Assembly: GCA_946403545.1 (NCBI GenBank)
Contig: CAMJAG010000028.1
Span: 1-12,544 of the forward strand
From: an uncultured Caryophanales bacterium
GTDB lineage: Bacteria > Bacillota_I > Bacilli_A > RFN20 > CAG-826
Direction: 5' to 3'
Length of the DNA: 12,544 bases
Both the position numbers and the translations under genes were made by a program. Below are positions 1-7,804 of this stretch, one piece after another. A model generated the notes under the pieces. It was given only the letters and a program-made list of their open reading frames with translations, did no database searches and had not been told where the DNA came from. The first letter of the stretch is position 1. Every line of letters begins with the position of its first letter.

Positions 1-1656
1 CACGCTGGTGGTAAATTCGGTGAAGGTGGAGGTTACAAGGTTTCTGGTGGTCTCCATGGTGTTGGTGCTTCAGTTGTTAACGCACTTTCTGAATGGTGTG
101 AAGTCACTGTTAATAAAGATGGTGGTGTTTATTACATCAAATTCGAAAATGGTGGACATATTAAAGATCACTTAAAGAGAATTGGTGATTGTGAAATGGG
201 TAAGAATGGTACTAAAGTCACATTCAAACCAGATCCACAAATCTTTACTGATACAACAACATATCAATATGAAACAATTCGCGACAGAATGAGACAAGTC
301 GCTTACCTTAACAGAGGTATTAAAATCAACGTTGCTGACGAAAGAGTTACTCCTGCAGTCAGAGAAAGCTTCTGCTACAAAGGTGGTATTAAAGAATACG
401 TCTTATTCATTAACGCTAATAAAACGAAATTATTTGATGAAGTAATTTATTGCGAAGGTAGTGTACCAATTGAACTTTCAAGTGGTCATACAGCACACGT
501 TTATGCTGAAATTGCAATGCAATATGATGATGGATATTCAAATAACGTTTATTCGTTCTGTAATAACGTCCATACTCACGAAGGTGGTATGCACGAAACA
601 GGCTTTAGGGACGCAATGAGAAGAGTGGTAAACGCTTATGCTCGTGATAATAAATTCCTTAAAGAAGGTGAAGATGATTTAACATATGATGACATTACTG
701 AAGGTTTAACATGTGTTATCTCAGTTAAACACCCAAACCCACAATTTGAAGGTCAAACAAAGACTAAATTAGGTAACTCAGAAGTACGTAAGATTGTCTC
801 TGGCATTGTTGGTGATCAATTCAATAGATTCCTAATGGAAGATCCAAAACTTGCTAGAACAATTATGGAAAAAATTCTCACTGCTGCTAACGCTCGTATG
901 GCTGCTAGAAAAGCAAGAGAAGAAATTAGAAGAAAAGGCTCTCTCGAACTTACAACTCTTCCTGGTAAGTTAGCAGATTGTTCTTCTAAAAAACCTGAAG
1001 AATGTGAATTATACATCGTTGAGGGTAATTCTGCTGGTGGTTCCGCTAAAAACGGACGTAATCGTGAAACACAAGCTATTCTTCCTTTAAGAGGTAAAAT
1101 TCTTAACGTCGAAAAAGCACAAGCTAAGAAAATCTTCGCTAATGCTGAAATTGGTAACATGATTACTGCTATCGGTGGTGGTATTGATCCTGAATTTGAT
1201 GTTTCTAAGATTAGATATCACAAAATCGTTATTATGACCGATGCTGATGTTGATGGTAGTCACATTCGTATTTTACTTTTAACTTTCTTCTACAGATTTA
1301 TGCGTCCTTTAATTACAGAAGGATACATTTACATCGCACAACCTCCTCTATATAAAGTCGATTATCATGGAAAGCAATACTATGCTTATTCAGATGATCA
1401 ATTAGAAACAATTAAAAAGAAACTTAACTTAAAACCTGGTTATCCATTCCAACGTTATAAAGGTCTTGGTGAAATGGATGCTGAACAACTTTGGGAAACA
1501 ACAATGGATCCAGAAAATAGAAAGATGCTTAGAGTCACTCTTGAAGATGGCATTAAAGCAGAACAAATCTTTACTGATTTAATGGGTGATAATGTTGACC
1601 CACGTAAAGAGTTCATTCACGCTAATGCAAAATTCGTGAAGAACTTAGATATCTAA
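1..1656 (+). CDS. gyrB: DNA gyrase subunit B, 5'-truncated by the window edge
   Basis: ATPase and TOPRIM subunit of DNA gyrase, which with GyrA introduces negative supercoils using ATP. The frame is open from base 1, giving 551 residues; roughly the first 85-100 residues of a usual ~640-residue Gram-positive GyrB lie outside. Visible in order (window residue numbers): the GHKL motif GGLHGVG at 16-22; the QTK loop at 252-254, whose Lys reaches the ATP gamma-phosphate; the TOPRIM signature EGNSAGGSA from Glu341; the metal-binding DADVDG at 414-419; and a C-terminal RYKGLGEM block. The ending KFVKNLDI is typical of GyrB rather than ParE, and gyrA follows directly. The large insert of E. coli GyrB is absent. 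Asn343 sits where E. coli has Asp426, a known quinolone position, and Arg364 sits at Lys447, as in many Gram-positives. Tandem stops TAA-TAG end the gene. Identification is very secure. Confidence 0.98.
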   Translation, partial: HAGGKFGEGGGYKVSGGLHGVGASVVNALSEWCEVTVNKDGGVYYIKFENGGHIKDHLKRIGDCEMGKNGTKVTFKPDPQIFTDTTTYQYETIRDRMRQVAYLNRGIKINVADERVTPAVRESFCYKGGIKEYVLFINANKTKLFDEVIYCEGSVPIELSSGHTAHVYAEIAMQYDDGYSNNVYSFCNNVHTHEGGMHETGFRDAMRRVVNAYARDNKFLKEGEDDLTYDDITEGLTCVISVKHPNPQFEGQTKTKLGNSEVRKIVSGIVGDQFNRFLMEDPKLARTIMEKILTAANARMAARKAREEIRRKGSLELTTLPGKLADCSSKKPEECELYIVEGNSAGGSAKNGRNRETQAILPLRGKILNVEKAQAKKIFANAEIGNMITAIGGGIDPEFDVSKIRYHKIVIMTDADVDGSHIRILLLTFFYRFMRPLITEGYIYIAQPPLYKVDYHGKQYYAYSDDQLETIKKKLNLKPGYPFQRYKGLGEMDAEQLWETTMDPENRKMLRVTLEDGIKAEQIFTDLMGDNVDPRKEFIHANAKFVKNLDI

Positions 1657-1657
1657 T

Positions 1658-1664
1658 AGGAGGG
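1658..1664 (+). promoter_or_regulatory. Strong ribosome binding site of gyrA
   Basis: AGGAGGG lies seven bases before the gyrA ATG, starting inside the second of the tandem gyrB stop codons. It matters because it fixes the gyrA start at 1672 and so makes the unusual acidic N-terminal extension real. The next Met in frame is the one inside the conserved YAMS motif, which is too far in to be a start. Confidence 0.9.
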
Positions 1665-1671
1665 CAGAAAT

Positions 1672-4320
1672 ATGTTTTTCGAAGATGAAGAAAATAAAGT
1701 AGTTGAAGAAGCAGTTGAAGATACTGAAGAAGTCAACGAAGAAACTGAAAAAGAACTCCAAGAAGGTATCGTTGCAGGTTTAACTGATGTTGATACTGTT
1801 GACCTAGTCAAAACATCATTCTTAGACTACGCAATGTCTGTTATTGTCGCTCGTGCTATCCCTGATGTTAGAGATGGTATGAAACCAGTTCATAGAAGAA
1901 TTATTTATTCAATGAGTGAAACAGGAAATACTCCTGATAAACCATTTAAGAAATGTGCTCGTATCGTCGGTGACGTTATGGGTAAATATCACCCTCATGG
2001 TGACGCTGCTATCTATGGTGCTTTGGTTAGATTAGCTCAACCATTCGCTATGAGATATACATTAGTAGAAGGTCATGGTAACTTCGGATCTATCGATGGC
2101 GATGAACCTGCTGCTTATCGTTATACTGAAGCAAGAATGGCTAAGTTAGCGCTTGAAATGGTTCGTGATATCAACTGTGATGTCGTTGATTTCATGGATA
2201 ACTATGATGGTGTTGACCAAGAACCTACAGTCCTTCCTTCTAGAATTCCAAACTTATTAGTTAACGGTTCTAGTGGTATTGCTGTTGGTATGGCAACAAA
2301 CATTCCTCCACACAACTTATGTGAAGTTATTGATGGCGTTATTGCTTTAGCAAGAAATCCAGAAATCACAAACGTTGAATTAATGGAATATGTTAAAGGT
2401 CCTGACTTCCCAACAGGCGCAATGATTTTAGGTCGTGGCGGAATCAAAGAAGCTTATGAAACAGGTACAGGTAGTATCGCTATTCGTTCTAAATGTCACA
2501 TTGAAGAACGTGGTGAACATGGCTTAAAACGTATCATCGTTGATGAAATTCCTTATGGCGTTAACAAAGCTTTAATGATTACAAACATGGCAGAACTTGC
2601 TAGAGATAAAGTCATTGATGGTATTACAGATATCCGTGATGAATCTAACAAGGATGGTATTAGAGTTGTTATTGAAGTTAGAAGAGACGCTATTCCAGAA
2701 GTTTTATTAAATCAACTTTATAAATTAACAAGTTTACAAGTAAGCTTTGGTATCATTAATCTTTGCTTAGTTGATAACGCACCAAAGGTATGTCCACTTA
2801 ATGTCTTATTAAAGAATTACTTAGACTTCCAAGTTGATGTTATTGAAAGAAGAACAAAGTTCTTATTAGCAAAAGATGAAGCTAGAGTACACATTGTTAT
2901 CGGTTTAATTAAATGTCATGACAACATTGATGAAATCGTTGACCTCATTAAAGAAAGTGCTACTCCAGAAGAAGCTACAACAAAATTAATGGATCGTTTT
3001 GGTTTCTCTGATCCACAAGTTCAAGCTATCTTAGGTATGAACCTTAGAAGATTAACTGGTATTGAAACTGAAAAATTAGAAGCTGAAAAAGCTCAATTAG
3101 ATAAAAATATTGCGGAATATAAGAGAATTCTCTCTGATAGAGCAAATGAAATTGAAGTCGTTATTAACGAATTAAATGAAATTAAAGAAAAATTCGGTGA
3201 TGAAAGAAGAACTGTAATCACTAATGACGCTGCTAATATCGATGATGAAGACTTAATTCCACAAGAAGATATCGTTATTACATTATCACGTGGTGGTTAT
3301 GTTAAGAGATTAAGCGCAGATACATTCCGTGCACAACATAGAGGTGGACGTGGTGTTAGAGGTGCTTCATTAAATGAAAACGATATCGTTGAATTAATGG
3401 TTTACACAAAAACCCATACAGATTTACTCTTCTTTACAGATTTAGGTAAAGTTTATAGAATCCGTGGTTACATGATTCCTGAATATCAAAGAACAGGTAA
3501 AGGTATCCCAATTATTAACTTAATCAACATTGAAAAAGGTGAATCTGTTAAAGCTATCATCGCAATTGATGAATATAAAGAAGGTAGATTCTTCATGTTC
3601 TACACTGCTGATGGTGTTGTCAAACGTACTCCTGTTAGTGAATATGAATCTATCCGTCAAAACGGTAAGATTGCTATCACTATGAGAGAAGGAGATGCTT
3701 TAATTGCAGTTAAAGAAGTCTCTGAATACTTTGAAGGCCAAGTCGATAAAGATGGTAATCCAGTTAAATTAATCACTGGTATCGCTGCAAATAACGGCAA
3801 AATGGTTAACTTCCCAGTTGATGAAGTAAGACCAATGGGCCGTACTGCAAGTGGTGTTAAAGGTATCGAACTTGATGGAGAAGATAAAGCAGTTGGCTGT
3901 GTTGCTTCATATGAAGGTGACAAGATTCTTGTTATTACAGACAAAGGCTTTGGTAAATTAACTAACTTCTTTGATGAAGATGGTGAACCGGTTTACCGTA
4001 TTACAAAGAGAGGCACAAAAGGCGTCTTAACTATTAAAGAAAACGATAAGATTGGTAAGATCATCGATGTCAGAGCTGTTAATGGTGATGAAGACTTAAT
4101 GGCAATTACTAATGCTGGTATTGTTATTAGAATTCACCTTAACGAAGTTAGAGCAACAGGTAGAAACACTCAAGGTGTTAAATTAATTAACCTTGAAGGT
4201 AGACAAAAAGTTTCTAGTATCGCTATTGTTCCATTTGAAGAAGATGCACCAGAAGGTGAAGAAGTTGCTGAAGGTGAAGAAGGCGAAACTGAAGCAGTTG
4301 AAACTCCAGCAGAAGAATAA
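1672..4320 (+). CDS. gyrA: DNA gyrase subunit A
   Basis: DNA breakage-reunion subunit of gyrase; it cuts and religates DNA through a tyrosyl-phosphate link and wraps DNA on its C-terminal beta-pinwheel. At 882 residues it is somewhat longer than B. subtilis GyrA. In order: an acidic extension (residues 1-32, 15 Asp/Glu); the conserved DYAMSVIVAR block; the winged-helix quinolone region HPHGD at 107-111; catalytic Tyr151 in the RYTEAR motif; the tower and coiled-coil region; the pinwheel with the GyrA box QHRGGRG at 555-561, which marks gyrase rather than topoisomerase IV; and an acidic tail (last 28 residues, half Asp/Glu). Ala112 and Gly116 replace the Ser83 and Asp87 of E. coli, and Tyr149 replaces the usual Met two residues before the catalytic Tyr. 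It lies 15 bases after gyrB, surely co-transcribed. Identification is very secure. Confidence 0.98.
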   Translation: MFFEDEENKVVEEAVEDTEEVNEETEKELQEGIVAGLTDVDTVDLVKTSFLDYAMSVIVARAIPDVRDGMKPVHRRIIYSMSETGNTPDKPFKKCARIVGDVMGKYHPHGDAAIYGALVRLAQPFAMRYTLVEGHGNFGSIDGDEPAAYRYTEARMAKLALEMVRDINCDVVDFMDNYDGVDQEPTVLPSRIPNLLVNGSSGIAVGMATNIPPHNLCEVIDGVIALARNPEITNVELMEYVKGPDFPTGAMILGRGGIKEAYETGTGSIAIRSKCHIEERGEHGLKRIIVDEIPYGVNKALMITNMAELARDKVIDGITDIRDESNKDGIRVVIEVRRDAIPEVLLNQLYKLTSLQVSFGIINLCLVDNAPKVCPLNVLLKNYLDFQVDVIERRTKFLLAKDEARVHIVIGLIKCHDNIDEIVDLIKESATPEEATTKLMDRFGFSDPQVQAILGMNLRRLTGIETEKLEAEKAQLDKNIAEYKRILSDRANEIEVVINELNEIKEKFGDERRTVITNDAANIDDEDLIPQEDIVITLSRGGYVKRLSADTFRAQHRGGRGVRGASLNENDIVELMVYTKTHTDLLFFTDLGKVYRIRGYMIPEYQRTGKGIPIINLINIEKGESVKAIIAIDEYKEGRFFMFYTADGVVKRTPVSEYESIRQNGKIAITMREGDALIAVKEVSEYFEGQVDKDGNPVKLITGIAANNGKMVNFPVDEVRPMGRTASGVKGIELDGEDKAVGCVASYEGDKILVITDKGFGKLTNFFDEDGEPVYRITKRGTKGVLTIKENDKIGKIIDVRAVNGDEDLMAITNAGIVIRIHLNEVRATGRNTQGVKLINLEGRQKVSSIAIVPFEEDAPEGEEVAEGEEGETEAVETPAEE
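4252..4281 (+). repeat. Short direct repeat in the acidic tail of gyrA
   Basis: The 12-base unit GAAGGTGAAGAA occurs at 4252-4263 and again at 4270-4281, separated by six bases. It encodes EGEE twice within the Glu-rich C-terminal tail of GyrA. Such a unit can expand or contract by slippage, so tail length may vary between strains; that is inference. Confidence 0.7.
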
Positions 4321-4325
4321 AAACT

Positions 4326-5345
4326 ATGAAAGTTTTAGTACATTTTGAAGGGATTAAAACTGGTCAATCCGAGGGCGCTAGAATGCGTAAAACCATTAAA
4401 GGTGCCCTCGAATTAGAGGAAATCAAATATACAACCACAATGTTGGATACCTTTGATATTGCCCACTTTATGTCTCCTGAAGATGTTATTAAAATTCACT
4501 ACGCAATGGAACAAAGAATTCCAGTTGTTGTCTCTTGTTTATATACAGAAGATGATGACGAAGCTAGGTTCCTTGATTGCAAACTTAAATTAGATGGATC
4601 TAGAAAAATCTTTATTAAGCCAAAGGCTTTAAAGATGTTAAATGCTGCAAATGTAGTATTAGTTCCAACTGAAGATAGCAAGAATAGATTAATTAACTAT
4701 GGTGTTACAAGTGACATCAAAGTAGTCTATCCTGGCGTAAACTTAGCAAGGTTTGATTTCTCTAGGGATGACGAAAAAGAGATCTTTTACCGCTATTTTA
4801 GAGAAGATAAATCGAAGAAGTTGGTCGTTGCTTTAGGTAGTGGAATGCCTATGAAAGAAGGTATTGGTACATTTATCAAATGTGCTAAAGCAAATCCAAA
4901 TGTCTTGTTTTATTACTTAGCACCTTGCAAAGAAGAAAAGATTAAAAAGTATTTTAGAAAGGCTATGAAATCCGCTCCTAAGAATGCTAAATTCAAAGGT
5001 TTATTAGTGGATGATGTTAGACGTAGCGCTTTATTAAATGCTGAAGTAGTCCTTCTTCCAAGTTATATTCCAAGTGGAGTTATCTCCATTTGCGAAGCAA
5101 TGGCTGCTAAATGTCAAATTATTGCCAGAGAAAATACCGCTCCAAGTGATTTATTAATCAATGGTAAAAATGCTTATTTAGGTAAATTCTCTGAAACATT
5201 AGTATCACTTGTAACTGATTATTTGAATAATCAACTACAACCTACAATTGAAAATGCTTATGCTGAAATTTCTAAGCATAACTTAGAGAGCTTTGGAAGA
5301 GATTTACTCTCTATATACAATGAACAAATTTCCTTAAAGAAATAG
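4326..5345 (+). CDS. GT4-like glycosyltransferase, substrate unknown
   Basis: Probable GT-B-fold glycosyltransferase related to family GT4, 339 residues, cytoplasmic or membrane-surface bound (no signal peptide or transmembrane segment seen). The N-terminus KVLVHFEGIK followed by a GALELEEIKYT helix-strand resembles the acceptor-side Rossmann domain of Firmicutes/Mollicutes lipid glycosyltransferases. The phrase VVLVPTEDSKNRLINYGV and the PGVN segment are typical of the middle of GT4 enzymes. Lys177 sits in the donor-phosphate loop, and ICEAMAA (Glu257) carries the second Glu of the E-x7-E motif. The first Glu of that motif is Pro249, which is unusual. The gene starts five bases after gyrA without a good Shine-Dalgarno, suggesting translational coupling. 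An internal ATG at 4383 has a better site (GAGGG at 4371-4375) but would delete the first beta strand, so I prefer 4326. The fold is fairly sure; sugar donor and acceptor are unknown. Confidence 0.8.
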   Translation: MKVLVHFEGIKTGQSEGARMRKTIKGALELEEIKYTTTMLDTFDIAHFMSPEDVIKIHYAMEQRIPVVVSCLYTEDDDEARFLDCKLKLDGSRKIFIKPKALKMLNAANVVLVPTEDSKNRLINYGVTSDIKVVYPGVNLARFDFSRDDEKEIFYRYFREDKSKKLVVALGSGMPMKEGIGTFIKCAKANPNVLFYYLAPCKEEKIKKYFRKAMKSAPKNAKFKGLLVDDVRRSALLNAEVVLLPSYIPSGVISICEAMAAKCQIIARENTAPSDLLINGKNAYLGKFSETLVSLVTDYLNNQLQPTIENAYAEISKHNLESFGRDLLSIYNEQISLKK

Positions 5346-5358
5346 GAGGAGAAATAAT

Positions 5359-6639
5359 ATGATTGATATTAATAGAATCCGTGAAAATCCTGAAGGTGTA
5401 AAAGAAGCGCTTAAGAAAAAACTTTGGGATACCGATTTTTCCGAGCTTCTTTCTTGGGATAAAGAAAAAAAGGAACTCATTCAAGTTGTTGAAGGCAATA
5501 AAGCAGAAATGAATCGTCTTTCTGCTAGCGTACCTCAAGCTAAGAAAAACGGTGAAGATGTAACCAAAATCTTCGCAAAAGTTAAAGAAATCGCTGCAGA
5601 AAACGCTGAAAAAGATAAACACTTGCAAGAACTTCAGACTAAAATTGATGCTTTCTTAGCAGAACTTCCAAACATTCCTGATGATGATTTAGTTGGTGGT
5701 GGAAAAGAAAACAATAAAGTCATTAGACAAGTTAATCCAAAACCAGAATTTAAATTCAAATTAAAAGATCACGTTGAATTAGCAGAATCTCTTGGATTAG
5801 TAGATTATGAAAGAGGTGCAAAAATTGCAGGTAGAGGTGCTTGGATTTATACAAATTTAGGTGCACAACTAGAATGGGCACTATTAAACTACTTTATTCA
5901 AACTCACCTCAAAGATGGATATACATTTATCCTTCCTCCACACCTCTTAAATGAAAAATCAGGTTATGGAGCAGGACAATTCCCTAAATTTAAAGAAGAT
6001 GTTTTCTGGCTTGAAGGACTTGAACCAAAACGTTTCCTTCTCCCAACAGCAGAAACTGCATTAGTTAACTACTATAGAGATGAAATCCTTTCTGAAGATG
6101 ATCTTCCAAAGAAATTCTTCGCTTATACACCATGTTATCGTAGAGAAGCAGGTGCTTATAGAGCAGAAGAAAGAGGTATGATTAGAGGATACCAATTCGA
6201 CAAAGTCGAAATGGTCCAATACACTAAACCAGAAGATAGCGATGCTGCTTTTGAAGAATTAGTAGCAAAAGCTGAAGGATTAGTAAAAGGTTTAGGTCTT
6301 CACTATCAAGTCTCTAAATTAGCAGCAGGAGATATCTCTCACTCAATGGCAAGAACTTATGATATCGAAGTTTACTTACCAAGCTTAAATATCTATAAAG
6401 AAGTCTCTAGTGCTTCTAACGCAAGAGATTATCAAGCAAGAAGAACTATGTGCCGTTATAGAGATAAAGCAACAGGCAAAACAAGATATGTTCATACATT
6501 AAATGCATCAGGTCTTGCAACAAGCCGTATCTTCCCAGCTATTTTGGAACAATTCCAACAAGAAGATGGTTCAGTATTAATTCCAGAAGTACTTCAACCA
6601 TTTATTGGTGGATTAAAAGTATTAAAACCAATCAAATAA
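5359..6639 (+). CDS. serS: Seryl-tRNA synthetase
   Basis: Class II aminoacyl-tRNA synthetase that activates serine with ATP and charges tRNA-Ser (also tRNA-Sec where present); cytoplasmic dimer. At 426 residues it has the usual bacterial length. The N-terminal MIDINRIRENPEGVKEAL and the long charged helices to about residue 110 are the tRNA-binding coiled-coil arm. The catalytic core shows the serine-binding TAE at 230-232, motif 2 with PCYRREAG (Arg261), the EVSSASN segment (Glu348) and motif 3 NASGLATSR (Asn382-Arg390) followed by the QQEDGS signature. Motif 2 reads AYRAEERGMIRGYQF where most bacteria have a GRDTRG-type loop and a His before QF, a mild variant. AGGAGG at 5344-5349 overlaps the stop of the glycosyltransferase gene and supports this start. 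It is the last gene of the gyrB operon, before a clear terminator. No T-box leader is present. Confidence 0.97.
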   Translation: MIDINRIRENPEGVKEALKKKLWDTDFSELLSWDKEKKELIQVVEGNKAEMNRLSASVPQAKKNGEDVTKIFAKVKEIAAENAEKDKHLQELQTKIDAFLAELPNIPDDDLVGGGKENNKVIRQVNPKPEFKFKLKDHVELAESLGLVDYERGAKIAGRGAWIYTNLGAQLEWALLNYFIQTHLKDGYTFILPPHLLNEKSGYGAGQFPKFKEDVFWLEGLEPKRFLLPTAETALVNYYRDEILSEDDLPKKFFAYTPCYRREAGAYRAEERGMIRGYQFDKVEMVQYTKPEDSDAAFEELVAKAEGLVKGLGLHYQVSKLAAGDISHSMARTYDIEVYLPSLNIYKEVSSASNARDYQARRTMCRYRDKATGKTRYVHTLNASGLATSRIFPAILEQFQQEDGSVLIPEVLQPFIGGLKVLKPIK

Positions 6640-6647
6640 TTTTAAAA

Positions 6648-6688
6648 AGAAGCCATTACTCAAATTTCTAAAAAGTAATGGTTTTTTT
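6648..6688 (+). terminator. Rho-independent terminator after serS
   Basis: CCATTACT at 6653-6660 pairs perfectly with AGTAATGG at 6674-6681 around a 13-base loop, and seven T residues follow at 6682-6688. The A/G run before the stem can pair with the T run, lengthening the stem. It ends the gyrB-gyrA-glycosyltransferase-serS transcript. Confidence 0.9.
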
Positions 6689-6701
6689 GTGCAAAAACTT
6701 T

Positions 6702-6710
6702 TGCTATAAT
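6702..6710 (+). promoter_or_regulatory. Extended -10 promoter of the lipoprotein gene
   Basis: TGCTATAAT is a perfect TATAAT preceded by the TGn extension. The -35 region would fall in the T run of the preceding terminator and is poor (TTTTTG), as is common for extended -10 promoters. The expected transcript start is about 6717, close upstream of an AAGGAG at 6726-6731. Confidence 0.75.
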
Positions 6711-6739
6711 CATAAAAAATATTGAAAGGAGACATTGTT

Positions 6740-7804
6740 ATGAACAAAAAAGTGTTTAATTTTATCAAATTAGGAACCATTATGCTGTTTTTAGCATCTT
6801 GTACCGCTAATGAATCAAAAAATGCAAATAAATCTTATGTCTCTGATTCAATGATTCCATTTGTCAGTGAAAATAAGGATACGCAAATAAATTACAAAAT
6901 AAGTATGTATTATGCTTATGGAGAAACATATGACTTTAACGATATTTTCGAAGTTAAAAATAAGGATAAACGCGTTTCGCTTAATGAAATTGATTGTGAG
7001 TTTACTGTAGCACAAGGCTATGAAGACATTGTAATAATTAGAGATGATTATAAATTCTACGTAAATGGTAGGGGAGAATTTAAAATAATCGTTCGAATTA
7101 AAGATTCAAGAGGAACATTTCAAGGACTTGCAGCAACTAGAAAAGAAATGTATTTCCGTAGTGCATCTAGTGGATGTGACGAATACACCATTTATAAAGT
7201 TGACGGGGTTGGTCAAAATCTCGAGCTAACCAAGTGGTTAGTTCATGGTGAATATTATGTCGCCATTTATGGTGAAAATATGTCTGATGGTAATGCCCCA
7301 GAAAATTTAATTGCAGGCGGATATATCAAACTTAGAAACCACAATACGTACAAGTTCAACTATTTAGAAGGAAATCAAGTTGATATCTTAGGAAGTGCAA
7401 GAGATTTGATGGAACATCCTTTGCACAAAACATTTAATCTACCAATAACTGCTTTTAGCATTGAACAACGTACACGTAATCCAGAAGGATATGTTTTAAA
7501 AATTGATAGAGTAAACAATAGCAAATATGATTTTGACGATCCAAATAATATATTCAAATCTAATAAATTAGACACTATGGTGTTTGATGGAACTACATAT
7601 GTACCTTGCAGCGCTGCTTTTGACAGAACGATTGATAGAGAGGGCCATGAATATTGGTTAATGGAAGTAGATTATGCATTAGAAACATATCCATTTACTA
7701 AAGTAGATGGAATGACCAAAACTTACGCTTTCGATTTCGATTGTGATAGAGCAAAAATTCCAGAATTAGATGATTATATTGAGAATGCACCTTTGCCAGA
7801 ATAA
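6740..7804 (+). CDS. Predicted lipoprotein of unknown function
   Basis: I do not recognise this protein. It has 354 residues with an N-terminal lipoprotein signal: positively charged MNKKVFNFIK, a hydrophobic stretch, and the lipobox LASC with lipidated Cys21. The mature protein should therefore be anchored on the outer face of the cytoplasmic membrane. After an Asn/Ser-rich linker (22-50), residues about 52-125 alternate in a beta-rich pattern suggestive of an immunoglobulin-like sandwich. The rest is acidic and aromatic-rich, with four further cysteines (86, 146, 290, 335) and no transmembrane segment or catalytic motif that I can name. The ATG at 6740 is chosen because AAGGAG at 6726-6731 lies eight bases before it; an in-frame TTG at 6722 precedes that site. 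The gene is flanked by a terminator upstream and the ffs promoter downstream, so it is probably monocistronic. Cell-surface binding or substrate capture is possible but is a guess. Confidence 0.85.
   Translation: MNKKVFNFIKLGTIMLFLASCTANESKNANKSYVSDSMIPFVSENKDTQINYKISMYYAYGETYDFNDIFEVKNKDKRVSLNEIDCEFTVAQGYEDIVIIRDDYKFYVNGRGEFKIIVRIKDSRGTFQGLAATRKEMYFRSASSGCDEYTIYKVDGVGQNLELTKWLVHGEYYVAIYGENMSDGNAPENLIAGGYIKLRNHNTYKFNYLEGNQVDILGSARDLMEHPLHKTFNLPITAFSIEQRTRNPEGYVLKIDRVNNSKYDFDDPNNIFKSNKLDTMVFDGTTYVPCSAAFDRTIDREGHEYWLMEVDYALETYPFTKVDGMTKTYAFDFDCDRAKIPELDDYIENAPLPE

Noticed and set aside
816..1160. Open frame on the - strand opposite the gyrB TOPRIM region
   Set aside because: It is fully antisense to a strongly conserved gene, has no ribosome binding site or promoter, and its protein resembles no family.
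2202..3944. Open frames on the - strand opposite gyrA (2202-2447 and 3657-3944)
   Set aside because: They are shadows caused by the codon bias of gyrA; composition and lack of start signals argue against translation.
4383..4385. Internal ATG with GAGGG upstream as the true glycosyltransferase start
   Set aside because: It would remove the first beta strand of the Rossmann domain; kept only as an alternative.
6722..6739. Upstream TTG start for the lipoprotein gene
   Set aside because: It precedes the AAGGAG ribosome site, and starting there would put an acidic residue at the front of an otherwise standard lipoprotein signal peptide.
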